From DATKZS01 sp035527835 [NCBI: bacterium] (lineage in GTDB: Bacteria; RBG-13-61-14), in the NCBI GenBank assembly GCA_035527835.1, contig DATKZS010000073.1, forward strand, positions 1-27,181: 27,181 nt of DNA. The letters run 5' to 3'. Under the pieces are notes generated by a model. The model had not been told where the DNA came from and did not search any database. It saw nothing but the letters and a program-made list of their open reading frames with translations. A program made the position numbers and the translations under genes. Shown here piece by piece: positions 1 through 7,559 of the stretch (positions are counted from its first letter, which is position 1; the number at the start of each line of letters is the position of its first letter).

Positions 1-37
1 ACGCGGCCGCCGAAAGCAATAAGACCATCCTTTTCAT
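1..37 (-). CDS. 5' end of an exported protein (partial)
   Basis: On the minus strand an ATG at 37 opens a frame reading MKRMVLLLSAAA before the window ends. Basic residues followed by a hydrophobic run look like the start of a signal peptide. A purine-rich GAGGGTGG (42-49) sits 4 nt upstream as a plausible ribosome-binding site. It would be the next gene downstream of the two selenoprotein candidates, separated from them by the MITE-like element. Only 12 codons are visible, so the function cannot be told. Confidence 0.4.
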   Translation of the reverse strand, partial: MKRMVLLLSAAA

Positions 38-50
38 TTTTCCACCCTCT

Positions 51-301
51 TGTCCAAAATAGGCCGCAAGAAAACCGCCAAGACGCCAAGAGCGCCAAGG
101 ATCGCCAAGTAAATCATGATGTTTCTTTGCGGCCCGGCAAAGAACAGCTCGGGAGCGTTGGCCCCAACCGGCTTGGCGAACCGGCCGACGGGAGCGCCAA
201 GCAAGAAATATTCGCACCCAAGCCCTTGTAAAATCGTGTTGAAAAATAATCCTTGGCGCTCTTGGCGTCTTGGCGGTTCTCCGGTCCGTTTATTTTGGAC
301 A
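51..301. mobile_element. MITE-like element with long imperfect terminal inverted repeats
   Basis: The left arm (51-101) starts TGTCCAAAATA and the right arm (250-301) ends TATTTTGGACA. About 12 unrelated bases follow in each arm, then roughly 28 bp of perfect inverted repeat made of CGCCAAGA-type units (AACCGCCAAGACGCCAAGAG on the left). The 150-bp centre has no convincing gene. A spurious ORF reading NRQDAKSAKD crosses the right arm; this peptide signature recurs from this kind of CGCCAAG repeat in many bacterial genomes. I see no target-site duplication. The right arm supplies the last codons and stop of the selenoprotein candidate at 290-529. Confidence 0.6.
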
Positions 302-529
302 GCACTGATCTTCTATCTTGTTATCCTGCTCTTCCCGCGCTCGGGGCTTTTCAGGCCCGGCGAGCAGCTCGACCAGGCTGAATCCCATGACGGCGAAGAT
401 CGTGCCCGTGACCCACGGGTTTTTGCTCATGGCTCAGGCGCCGTGGCAGCCGATGAAGTAGCTGTAAAGGAAGCCGAGCCCGAAGCCGGCTACGGCCCCC
501 ATCCATTTCCATCCTTTCCATTTATTCAT
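290..529 (-). CDS. Probable selenoprotein, DUF6132-like small membrane protein, copy B
   Basis: Reading on the minus strand from ATG 529 gives a 79-residue protein if the in-frame TGA at 436-434 (codon 32) is read as selenocysteine. AAGGA at 540-536 lies 6 nt before the ATG. There are two hydrophobic segments (about residues 12-27 and 39-56), and between them GCHGA-U-AMSKNPW. DUF6132 proteins carry a Gly-Cys...Gly-x-Cys-Pro...Asn-Pro motif there, so Sec replaces the second Cys. The neighbouring copy (653-814) has its TGA at the same aligned position. A perfect 6-bp hairpin with loop GGU follows 20 nt after the TGA. The hydrophilic tail ends CCPK and its stop lies inside the MITE-like element, so the C-terminus may have been altered by insertion. 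The role is unknown; a membrane thiol/selenol redox or sulfur-handling function is inference. Confidence 0.7.
405..419 (-). promoter_or_regulatory. Candidate bacterial SECIS hairpin (copy B)
   Basis: On the minus strand CCCGTG (419-414), loop GGT (413-411) and CACGGG (410-405) form a perfect 6-bp stem. The loop starts 20 nt after the TGA at 436-434. This fits the usual bacterial SECIS description: a short stem, a small apical loop with G in its first two positions, and about 16-37 nt from the UGA. The hairpin overlaps codons for NPWVTG. Confidence 0.6.
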
Positions 530-545
530 TGCTGGTCCTTGTTAT

Positions 546-624
546 GGTGGGTGGGACACTCCTGTCCCGCACGCTTCCTAATCATGGTGACGCCGCCCGA
601 CAAGAGTGTCGGGCTCCACCTACC
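546..624 (+). repeat. Cloverleaf-like double-hairpin repeat, copy 1
   Basis: An outer stem (GGTGGGTGG with CCACCTACC, one G.U) encloses two hairpins, GGGACACTCCTGTCCC and CCGACAAGAGTGTCGG. The cores are GACA-CTCC-TGTC and GACA-AGAG-TGTC. The centre carries CATGGTGACGCCGCCCGACA. The same architecture appears at 7610-7683 (inverted, with a closely similar centre) and at 11139-11200. This copy lies between the two selenoprotein candidates. Confidence 0.8.
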
Positions 625-652
625 TTAATGTCCATATTCGTCGCCCCTGTTA

Positions 653-814
653 TTAAATAAAGGACCCGGCCATCAGATATCCGATGGCGGCGAAGATCGC
701 GCCCGTGAACCACGGATTGGCGTAGGCCGGTCAACCGATCTTGCAGCCCACCAGTTTGCTGAAGGCAAAGCCGGCGCCAAAACCCGCGACCAGTCCCATA
801 GCGTGTATCAACAT
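653..814 (-). CDS. Probable selenoprotein, DUF6132-like small membrane protein, copy A
   Basis: From ATG 814 on the minus strand, reading the in-frame TGA at 733-731 as selenocysteine gives 53 residues: MLIHAMGLVAGFGAGF..., then LVGCKIG-U-PAYANPWFTG, then a second hydrophobic segment and a TAA stop at 655-653. The pattern is two membrane spans flanking Gly-Cys-x-x-Gly-Sec-Pro and an Asn-Pro-Trp. That matches DUF6132, where Cys stands in place of Sec. An in-frame ATG at 838 would add eight residues, and neither start has a clean ribosome-binding site. It follows the epimerase by 31-55 nt and is probably co-transcribed with it. Without recoding it breaks into two peptides of about 27 and 25 residues, which explains why gene callers miss it. 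The conserved TGA in two diverged paralogues argues against pseudogenes. Confidence 0.72.
702..716 (-). promoter_or_regulatory. Candidate bacterial SECIS hairpin (copy A)
   Basis: On the minus strand CCGTG (715-711), loop GTT (710-708) and CACGG (707-703) pair, extended by one U.G pair (716/702). The loop begins 20 nt after the TGA at 733-731, the same spacing as in copy B. The loop starts with G, as expected for a bacterial SECIS. Confidence 0.55.
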
Positions 815-869
815 GGCCTCATCAATTCCTTGAGTCATTAGGATAGCACATGTGGGCGGAATCCGCGGC

Positions 870-1805
870 TCATCCGCCGCTCTTCATCCATTCCACGGTC
901 TGGCGCAGTCCGTCCTTCAGGGAAGTTCGGGGTTCCCAGGCGAGGAGTTCGCGGGCCAGGGACACGTCGGCGCGGGAGTTCTTGACCTCTCCCTGGCGCG
1001 GCTCGGCGTGTACCGCCTCGACTTTGGCGGCGCAGAGGTCGCGGATGATGTTCCAGAGGTCGAGGACGCTGGTTTCGCCGGCGGCGGCGATGTTGATAAA
1101 GCGGCCGGCGGCGGCCGGTGACTCGGCGGCGGCTATGTTGGCGGCCACGCAGTCGGCGACGAAGGTGAAGTCGCGGGTCTGGCGGCCGTTGCCGAAGATG
1201 ACGGGGCTTTTGCCGGCGAGGGCGGCACGGATGAAACGGGGGACCACGGCGGCGTATTGCGAGTCCGGGTCCTGGCGCGGGCCGTAGATGTTGAAGTAGC
1301 GGAGGGCCACGGTGTCGAGGCCATAAGAGGCGTGGAAGGCCATGCAATATTGCTCCTGGGCGAGCTTGGACACGGCGTAGGGCGAGAGCGGCATCTGGGC
1401 CATGTTCTCTTTTTTGGGGAGCGCGGGGTTGGCGCCGTAAATGGATGATGAGCTGGCGCACACGAAGCGCTGGACCTGGGCGTTGCGGGCGGCGATCAAG
1501 AGATAGAGGGTGGCGGTGACGTTGGACTCGTGGGTGGCGGTGGGGTCTTCGATGCTGCGGGGCACGGAGCCGAGCGCGGCCTGGTGGAGGACGACGTCTA
1601 TTCCTTTGGCGGCGGCGCGGCAGATTCCGGGCTCTCTGAGGTCGCCCCTGATCAGCTCGATGTCTTTCTTGAAGGGCGCGAGGTTCTTTTCCTTGCCGGT
1701 GATAAAGCTGTCCACCACCCGGACCCGCTCTCCCTTTTTGAGCAGGGCCTCGACCAGGTTCGAGCCGATGAATCCGGCGCCGCCGGTGACCAGCCAGGCG
1801 CGCAT
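870..1805 (-). CDS. UDP-N-acetylglucosamine 4-epimerase-like SDR enzyme (WbpP/TviC type)
   Basis: A 311-residue extended short-chain dehydrogenase. The NAD-binding GGAGFIG is at residues 8-14 and the catalytic set is Ser118-121 with Tyr143 and Lys147 (YAVSK). The stretch GSVPRSIEDPTATHESN and the later ALRYFNIYGPRQDP closely recall WbpP/TviC-type UDP-GlcNAc/UDP-GalNAc C4-epimerases, which supply sugars for O-antigen or capsule. The start is fixed by TGATG coupling: the upstream gene's TGA (1807-1805) shares its last base with this ATG. Substrate specificity is inferred from family resemblance. It lies between a TPR/cNMP regulator and the selenoprotein candidates and faces away from the glycan cluster that starts at 3476. 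Confidence 0.85.
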   Translation of the reverse strand: MRAWLVTGGAGFIGSNLVEALLKKGERVRVVDSFITGKEKNLAPFKKDIELIRGDLREPGICRAAAKGIDVVLHQAALGSVPRSIEDPTATHESNVTATLYLLIAARNAQVQRFVCASSSSIYGANPALPKKENMAQMPLSPYAVSKLAQEQYCMAFHASYGLDTVALRYFNIYGPRQDPDSQYAAVVPRFIRAALAGKSPVIFGNGRQTRDFTFVADCVAANIAAAESPAAAGRFINIAAAGETSVLDLWNIIRDLCAAKVEAVHAEPRQGEVKNSRADVSLARELLAWEPRTSLKDGLRQTVEWMKSGG

Positions 1806-3208
1806 CAGGCGGACCCCGCCTTGGCGGCCGAGAGGTCGGCGGTGGTCTTGCGGAGCCGCTCGCAGAGGGTCTCGATGAAGACCTTGTAAATCTTGATGGC
1901 GATCTTGTCGTCGGATTCGAGGAGGTCGGCGAATTTTTCGCGGGTGATCTCGAAGGCCTCGGTCCCGTCCTTGCCGGAGATGACGCGGGCGGACGTCGGG
2001 GCCTCGTCCACCAGGGCCATCTCTCCGACGTGGGAGCCTTGGCCGAGCTCGACCAGGGTGGCGGTCTTGCCGCCGGTCAGGCGCTGCACCACGACCGAGC
2101 CGGCCTTGGCCACGTAGAGGGCGCGGCCGGGCTGGTCCTGCTCGATGATGAGCTCGCCGGGCTTGAACTTGCGCGTCGTGCAGATGGTCCACAGCCGCTT
2201 CATCTCGGTCAGAGAGAGGCGGTCGAAGAGGCTGGTGTTTTTGAGGAACTCGAAGCCCTCCATCACGCTCACGATCTGGGCGCGCGGCCCTTCCACCGAG
2301 GGGTGCGGTCCGGGCACCGCGACCACTTCCTGCTCGACCGGCTCCAGGTCCTCGATCACCTCGAACTGTCCGCCGGCGGGGGCCTCGACCACCTCGACGC
2401 TCTCGGCCAGCCTGGCATCGAGCCGGGCCGCGTGCGCGCCGGCGTCGCGGTATGACGGATCAATCGCGGCCACCGCCCTGTACTCGGCGATGGCCTCGGC
2501 CAGGCTGCCCTGCTTTTCCAGGAGCTGGGCCAGGTTGTAATAGACCGAGAGCGAGCCCGGGGAGATGGGCACGCTCTTGGCGACGCTCCGGTACTTGGCG
2601 ATGGCCATTTCCAGGTAGCCGTTGATGGCCAGGATGTTGCCGATCATGACGGCGGCTTCGAGGTGGCTCTCGTCATCGTTGCCGACCTTCTGCAGGAGCT
2701 CCATGGACTTCTGGTACTTCTTGATCTGGAAATAGTACTTGCCGGCGAGGAAGTGGTTGACGGCCTTTTCAAAGCAATAGGCGGCGCGCTCGTAGTTCTT
2801 GAGCTTGGTGTAGAGGTCGGCGGCGGTTTGCCAGGAGCTGAATTTCTCGTAGTTGTGGGCGGCGCGGTCGAGGTCTCCGACCTTGATCCACATCTCCGCG
2901 GCGCGGTCGTACTGGTCGGTGCGCTCGTAGAGCTCGGCGGCGCGCTTGAACTCCTCGTTGGACTCCAGCACCAGCGCCGCCTTCTCGTAGTCCTTGGCGG
3001 CGAAGAACATCTTGGCCAGCTTGACCTGCACCGGCCGGTCCCGCTTCACCTTGGACATGAGAACGTACCCGATGTCCTCGGCGCAATGGCTGTACAGCTT
3101 GGCCGCTTCCTCCAGATTGCCCGCCTCCAGATAGCCGGCCACCGCGCCAACCACCTGGTTGGTGGTAACGTATTGCCGCTCCTCCATGGAAAGGCCCGTG
3201 TCGTTCAT
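1805..3208 (-). CDS. TPR-repeat protein with C-terminal cyclic-nucleotide-binding domain
   Basis: 467 residues. Residues 15-260 are helical tetratricopeptide-like repeats (for example KAALVLESNEEFKRAAELYE and the following units). An acidic linker (270-310) leads to a cyclic-nucleotide-binding domain at about 318-455. The phosphate-binding cassette reads GEMALVDEAPTSARV (395-409). The Glu is present, but the usual Arg position of the R-x-A motif holds Thr405, so cAMP/cGMP binding is doubtful. No signal peptide or membrane span is visible, so it is probably a cytoplasmic scaffold. AAAGGATGGGA precedes the ATG. It is the first gene of a minus-strand unit and is translationally coupled to the epimerase. 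It is divergent from the glycan operon. Confidence 0.8.
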   Translation of the reverse strand: MNDTGLSMEERQYVTTNQVVGAVAGYLEAGNLEEAAKLYSHCAEDIGYVLMSKVKRDRPVQVKLAKMFFAAKDYEKAALVLESNEEFKRAAELYERTDQYDRAAEMWIKVGDLDRAAHNYEKFSSWQTAADLYTKLKNYERAAYCFEKAVNHFLAGKYYFQIKKYQKSMELLQKVGNDDESHLEAAVMIGNILAINGYLEMAIAKYRSVAKSVPISPGSLSVYYNLAQLLEKQGSLAEAIAEYRAVAAIDPSYRDAGAHAARLDARLAESVEVVEAPAGGQFEVIEDLEPVEQEVVAVPGPHPSVEGPRAQIVSVMEGFEFLKNTSLFDRLSLTEMKRLWTICTTRKFKPGELIIEQDQPGRALYVAKAGSVVVQRLTGGKTATLVELGQGSHVGEMALVDEAPTSARVISGKDGTEAFEITREKFADLLESDDKIAIKIYKVFIETLCERLRKTTADLSAAKAGSA

Positions 3209-3356
3209 GCTCGTCCCATCCTTTATTCAAAATATGATCAACGATGCGCGCCGGCGCCGTGACTTCCCGGGCATCGCCGTACCGCCCCGATAATATCCAG
3301 AGGGCGGCGGGTAGTCAAGAACGGCGGGCCCGGGGGCCGGCGCCACGGCCTTTATA

Positions 3357-3385
3357 TTGACTTGGCGCGGCGCGGCTTTTAGAAT
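3357..3385 (+). promoter_or_regulatory. Sigma70-type promoter of the glycan operon
   Basis: TTGACT (3357-3362), a 17-nt spacer and TAGAAT (3380-3385) match the consensus at 5/6 in each box. Transcription would start near 3392, leaving a leader of about 85 nt before the ATG at 3476. Confidence 0.6.
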
Positions 3386-3475
3386 GGAGAGCGTGGCATA
3401 TTTTCATCTCCAGAGGGCATACTTTCGCCCGCTGAAAAATCCGTCTCCACTCATTTCCGGAAAGCGCCGCCGCCC

Positions 3476-4777
3476 ATGAAAATCCTTTACGTGATCCATT
3501 CCTTCCCTCCCTTCCACTGGCGGGGGACGGAGGTTTACGCCCTGGAGCTGGCCGGGGCCATGGCCGCCTCGCACGAGGCGCACGTGTTTTACCTGCGCGA
3601 CGATCCGGAGGCGCGGGCGGTAACGCTGGAACATGATGCCTTCCGGGACCTGCCGGTGCACCGGGCGCGGATGAGGATAAATCCGGCTGACCCGGAGACT
3701 TATTTTTTCCATGCGGCGCAGGAGGGCGCGTTCTCGGAGCTTTTGAACTCGCTTCGGCCGGACGTTGTCCATTTTGTGTATTACACGGGCGGGCTGTCGC
3801 TCAAGCTGCCGCGGCTCGCCGGACGGAGCGGGGCCAGGGTGTTGCTCACGGTCACGGACTTCTCGGGGCTGTGCCCGCGCGGGCAACTGCTCGATGACGA
3901 GGGAGTGAGGTGCCGGGGTCCGCGGGAGGGACTGCGCTGCGTGCCGTGTCTGTTTAAGCAGACCGCGCTCACGAAGCAGCCGTGGCTCGATTACCTGCTC
4001 CGGGAGTATGCTCCGCTCAAGCTGGCGCCCGCGGGGAGCGGGCGGGAGCTCGGGCTGATGCGGCGGAGGCTGGACGCGGTTCGGGCGGCGTTCGGGCAGG
4101 CCGAGCTGGTGATCTATCCCAACGCGAACGCGATGCGCTTGTATCATGGCTCCGGGGTCAAGGCGCCGCGCGAACGGGTGATGGACTACGGGATTGACAC
4201 GGCGCCGTTTCGGGAGCACCGCAAGTCGGCGGCGGCGTTTGCCCGGATCGGGTTCATCGGCCAGCTCCTGCCCCACAAGGGCCTGCACGTGCTGGCCAGG
4301 GCGCTCAGCGGGCTTACCGGCGAGTGGAAGCTCATCATCCACGGCAGTCTCGACGACCCGGGCGCGCGCGAGTATTATGAATCGCTCGAGCTCGACCCGG
4401 AGCGCGCCGAGTTCCGCGGCACGTTCCCGTTCGAGCGGATGAACCGGGTGCTGGAAGGCATTGACGTGCTGGTGGCGCCGTCGCTGTGGGACGAGAACTG
4501 CCCGCTGATCGTGAAGTACGCGCTCGCCACCGGGACGTTCGCGGTGCTGGCGGACCAGCCGGGCATGGTCGCGGACCGGAGCGGGATCAGGAGGGCGCGG
4601 TTTTTCAAGCCGGGCGACGCGGAGGCGCTCCGGGATGCGCTCAAGGAGGCGATGGAACGGAGCCAGGCCCCGGCCGGACCCGCGCTCAATGAAGCGCTTG
4701 AGAGCAGGGCCATCATTGACATCAAGGACCAGGCGGCGGAGCTGGAAAAAATTTATAAGGGAGGAGCGGAAAAATAG
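3476..4777 (+). CDS. Glycosyltransferase family 4 protein
   Basis: A 433-residue GT-B fold enzyme. The N-terminal acceptor domain opens with MKILYVIHSFPPFHWRGTEV. The C-terminal donor domain has IGFIGQLLPHKGLHVLARAL (258-277) and the nucleotide-sugar binding stretch PSLWDENCPLIVKYALATG (335-353). In GT4 enzymes this last segment is the EX7E motif. Here Glu340 is present but the second Glu position holds Tyr348, so the donor site is atypical. Four cysteines (133, 146, 155, 158) lie in the inter-domain region seen in many GT4 members. It is the first gene of the plus-strand glycan operon; its TAG is immediately followed by the next ATG. The sugar it transfers cannot be told. Confidence 0.85.
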   Translation: MKILYVIHSFPPFHWRGTEVYALELAGAMAASHEAHVFYLRDDPEARAVTLEHDAFRDLPVHRARMRINPADPETYFFHAAQEGAFSELLNSLRPDVVHFVYYTGGLSLKLPRLAGRSGARVLLTVTDFSGLCPRGQLLDDEGVRCRGPREGLRCVPCLFKQTALTKQPWLDYLLREYAPLKLAPAGSGRELGLMRRRLDAVRAAFGQAELVIYPNANAMRLYHGSGVKAPRERVMDYGIDTAPFREHRKSAAAFARIGFIGQLLPHKGLHVLARALSGLTGEWKLIIHGSLDDPGAREYYESLELDPERAEFRGTFPFERMNRVLEGIDVLVAPSLWDENCPLIVKYALATGTFAVLADQPGMVADRSGIRRARFFKPGDAEALRDALKEAMERSQAPAGPALNEALESRAIIDIKDQAAELEKIYKGGAEK

Positions 4778-5686
4778 ATGGCGCGGGCGGTGATCATCGG
4801 GGGATCAGGCTTCATCGGGCGGTGGCTGACTCGCGCGCTCGAGGGCCGCGGCTATGAGGTCGCGGTGATTGATCCGGCGCCGCCGGCGGAGCAGGCCGCG
4901 TGGATCGAGCTTGACGCGCGCGACCCGGCGGCGGTGGCGGACGCGGTGCGGCCGGGCGACGTGGTCGTTCACCTGTTCCACTCCACGGTTCCCGCGGAGT
5001 CCATGGCCGATCCCGCGGCCGAGCTCGGCCAGAACGTGATCCCGTACGTCACGTTGCTGGACCGGTTGGCCGGCCGCTCGCCCGGGCTGTTCGTCTATTC
5101 GTCCACCGGCGGGCAGATTTACGGTGAGATTGACGGCCCCATTCCCGAGACCGCGGAATGCAAGCCGGTGTCGGCCTACGGCGCGGCCAAGCTGGCCATG
5201 GAGCGGTTCACGCGCCTGGCCTCGGAGCTGCGCGGGTTCCCGCACCTGATCGTCCGGATCGCCAACCCCTACGGCCCGTACCAGGAGCTCACCAACCGGC
5301 ACGGCGTGGTGCCGCACCTCTTCCGCGGCATTCTGTTCCACCAGCCGTTTATCGTTTACGGCGGCGGGTCCACGGTGCGGGACTACATATATATAGAGGA
5401 CGCGGCCCAGGCCGTGGCGCGGCTGATCGAGCGGGGCGTGAAAAATCGGACCGTGAACATCGGCACGGGCGCGGGCACGGCGCTCGCGGAGCTGATCCGT
5501 CTGGCCGAGCGGGTGAGCGGGGGCAAGGCGATGATCGAGGATGCGCCGATCCGGGCGTGCGACGTGGGCCGGAACGTGCTCGATGTCAGTCTGCTCCATG
5601 ACCTCACCGGCTTCGCCCCCGCGGTCGGCCTGGAAGAGGGGCTCCGGCGCACCTGGGAGTACATGAAGGCCCATGCGAAAACGTGA
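4778..5686 (+). CDS. NAD-dependent epimerase/dehydratase (nucleotide-sugar SDR)
   Basis: 302 residues. GGSGFIG at 8-14 binds NAD(P); SST at 108-110, Tyr134 and Lys138 (YGAAK) form the catalytic set. The stretch RIANPYGPYQ and a C-terminal helix that ends EEGLRRTWEYMK follow the UDP-glucose 4-epimerase/GDP-mannose dehydratase superfamily pattern. It begins directly after the GT4 stop codon and overlaps the next gene by 14 nt, so it is translated within the same operon and should make a sugar nucleotide for the neighbouring transferases. It is only a distant relative of the epimerase at 870-1805; substrate unknown. Confidence 0.83.
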   Translation: MARAVIIGGSGFIGRWLTRALEGRGYEVAVIDPAPPAEQAAWIELDARDPAAVADAVRPGDVVVHLFHSTVPAESMADPAAELGQNVIPYVTLLDRLAGRSPGLFVYSSTGGQIYGEIDGPIPETAECKPVSAYGAAKLAMERFTRLASELRGFPHLIVRIANPYGPYQELTNRHGVVPHLFRGILFHQPFIVYGGGSTVRDYIYIEDAAQAVARLIERGVKNRTVNIGTGAGTALAELIRLAERVSGGKAMIEDAPIRACDVGRNVLDVSLLHDLTGFAPAVGLEEGLRRTWEYMKAHAKT

Positions 5687-7559
5687 GTGGCTGATCGCGG
5701 TCCTCGTGCTCGCGGCCTATCTGGCCCTGCGCGGCCCGGACCTGCTCGGCCCGTTCATCCTGCCCTTCGAGACCGCGTTCCAGGAGGCCATCGCGCTGCA
5801 TCACGTCCGACAGGGCATCGTGAGCGACCATTTCCTGCCCGTGCTCACGCGCCTTGGAGACCAGAATTTTTATCACACCGCGCACCCGCCGCTCCTGCAC
5901 ATCATCTACGCGCTGCTCTACCGGGCGGTGGGCGTGCACGAGTGGGTGACGCGGGGCTTAAGCCTGCTGCTTTATTTCGTCTCCGCGCTCTGGTGGCGCT
6001 CGATGCTGGGCCAGGAAGCCAGGTCGGGGTGGGCGGTTTTTCCGCTCGCGTTTTTTTTGCCCGCGCCTTTCATCCTGGCCACCACCACGAACTACGAGCC
6101 GCTGTCCATCTTCATGGTCTCGCTGATCGCGTGGCTCATGCTCCGGAGAGACGCCGGGGCCTTGTGGCTCGCGCCCGTTCTCACCATCGGGCTCCTGGTG
6201 GACTGGCCGGTGTATCTGGCCGTGCCCGCGCTGATTGTCATGCAGTGGCGCGAGCCGAAGAAACGGAGCGTGCTGCTCGGGCTCTTCGCTTATGAGATCA
6301 TTTTTTTCGCCGGCCTCCAGGCGTATCAGTATTCGGTTACCGGGGAGGCCGCGTTTTTCTCGCACGCCGAGACGCGCGCGAACCCGCTGGCGCTCGTCCA
6401 GGCCGGGACGTGGACGGAGCTCGGCGGCCACTTCGCGGACCTGATGGGGGCGCCGGCGACAATGGTCGCGGCGGCGGCCCTGCTGGTGCTGATCGCGTCA
6501 CTGGCCGGCGCCATCCGCTCGGGCGCCGGCCGCGGGCGTCTTTCCCGCGATCCGGCCGTGTTCTTCATCCTGTTCCTTTGCCTGCTCCTGCTCACGGCGA
6601 CCCAGCTCGTGTCCCGCCATTACGTGTACCTCTCTTACTTCGCGCCGCTCATCGTGTTCGCCCTTCACCGGTCGCTCAGCCGCGCGGGCGCGCTCAAGAT
6701 CGCGCTGCTCGCCGTGATGGCCCTTTTTCTGGCCCGCGACTATATTCTGGCGCAGCAGCGCGGCCCCACGTTTTTCGGCATGGCCGATCGGCTGAAGAGC
6801 GCCTACATCAAAACGGCGTTCGCGAGCGCGGCGGCGGGGCCGTGGTATTTTTATGACAACATCGAGACCATGCACCCCATGTCGGCCGCGGCCTCCGAGT
6901 GGATCGCGGCCAACCGCCCCGACCTGCTTCACCTCGACTTCCGGCACGGCGAGGTGGAGCAGTTCACCGGGCTTGTTAATGGAGCGGACGATTACCGCCT
7001 GATTTTCGCGGTGCCGGGGCAGAAGGTGCTGGTAAAAAGGGAGCTGGCGGAGCGCCTTCCCGAATACCTGATCGTTGACTATCAGAGCGGCGCGGGCTCC
7101 ATGTTCATCATGACCGGCCGCGGCCGCGCCTGTTCGGGCGGGACGTGGATCCAGACCCGTCCTTACTACGGCGCCAATATCACGGACTGCCGTATCGCTT
7201 CATACGCAATACGCGAGCCGCCGGGGCCTTGGGGCTCGAAGCTGACGAAGCCGCTGGCCGGGACTGCCCAGGCGCTCAGCGTCCGTCCGGAGATCGTGCA
7301 CTCGCTTCCGTTCGCGCGCTCGGACGGCGTCGCGTTCATGGCGATGGCAAGATATAGTAAGGTAGGCGGAAGGGAGCCGCGGCTGTTGTTCGCGAGGTTC
7401 ATGAGCGACCGGGAGCCGGCGCGGACGCAGAGCCTTGACGTCGCCCATGCGGACGCCATCGTTCTCCTAACGACGCCGGGGCCGAAAATGAACGCATCAT
7501 TTGACGACGCTTATTGGGTGGAGCCGATTTTGCGGCGGGACGGCGCGGCGGCGGAATAA
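5673..7559 (+). CDS. Multi-spanning GT-C type membrane glycosyltransferase (ArnT/PMT-like)
   Basis: 628 residues. An N-terminal membrane helix is followed by a loop with acidic residues (Glu33, Glu38) and HPPLL at 71-75. This is the arrangement of GT39/ArnT-like transferases that use a polyprenyl-phosphate sugar. About ten hydrophobic segments cover residues 6-365. The remaining 250 residues are predicted to be extracytoplasmic and contain two cysteines in a GGTW...DCR region. It would add sugar outside the cytoplasmic membrane, plausibly using a lipid-linked donor made by the GT2 at 7739-8617. The last codons are part of a 19-nt sequence repeated at 7698-7716. The family call is by topology and motif; acceptor unknown. 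Confidence 0.75.
   Translation: MRKREWLIAVLVLAAYLALRGPDLLGPFILPFETAFQEAIALHHVRQGIVSDHFLPVLTRLGDQNFYHTAHPPLLHIIYALLYRAVGVHEWVTRGLSLLLYFVSALWWRSMLGQEARSGWAVFPLAFFLPAPFILATTTNYEPLSIFMVSLIAWLMLRRDAGALWLAPVLTIGLLVDWPVYLAVPALIVMQWREPKKRSVLLGLFAYEIIFFAGLQAYQYSVTGEAAFFSHAETRANPLALVQAGTWTELGGHFADLMGAPATMVAAAALLVLIASLAGAIRSGAGRGRLSRDPAVFFILFLCLLLLTATQLVSRHYVYLSYFAPLIVFALHRSLSRAGALKIALLAVMALFLARDYILAQQRGPTFFGMADRLKSAYIKTAFASAAAGPWYFYDNIETMHPMSAAASEWIAANRPDLLHLDFRHGEVEQFTGLVNGADDYRLIFAVPGQKVLVKRELAERLPEYLIVDYQSGAGSMFIMTGRGRACSGGTWIQTRPYYGANITDCRIASYAIREPPGPWGSKLTKPLAGTAQALSVRPEIVHSLPFARSDGVAFMAMARYSKVGGREPRLLFARFMSDREPARTQSLDVAHADAIVLLTTPGPKMNASFDDAYWVEPILRRDGAAAE

Noticed and set aside
114-305. Minus-strand 63-residue ORF reading NRQDAKSAKD
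   Set aside because: It is the accidental translation of the CGCCAAG inverted repeat; no ribosome-binding site, and it overlaps the copy B stop.
116-628. Plus-strand 170-residue ORF
   Set aside because: It runs antisense through the MITE-like element, the copy B gene and a hairpin repeat; composition is not protein-like.
653-814. Reassignment of TGA to Trp or Gly instead of selenocysteine
   Set aside because: TGA ends several full-length genes here (870, 12414, 13259), so the general code is standard.
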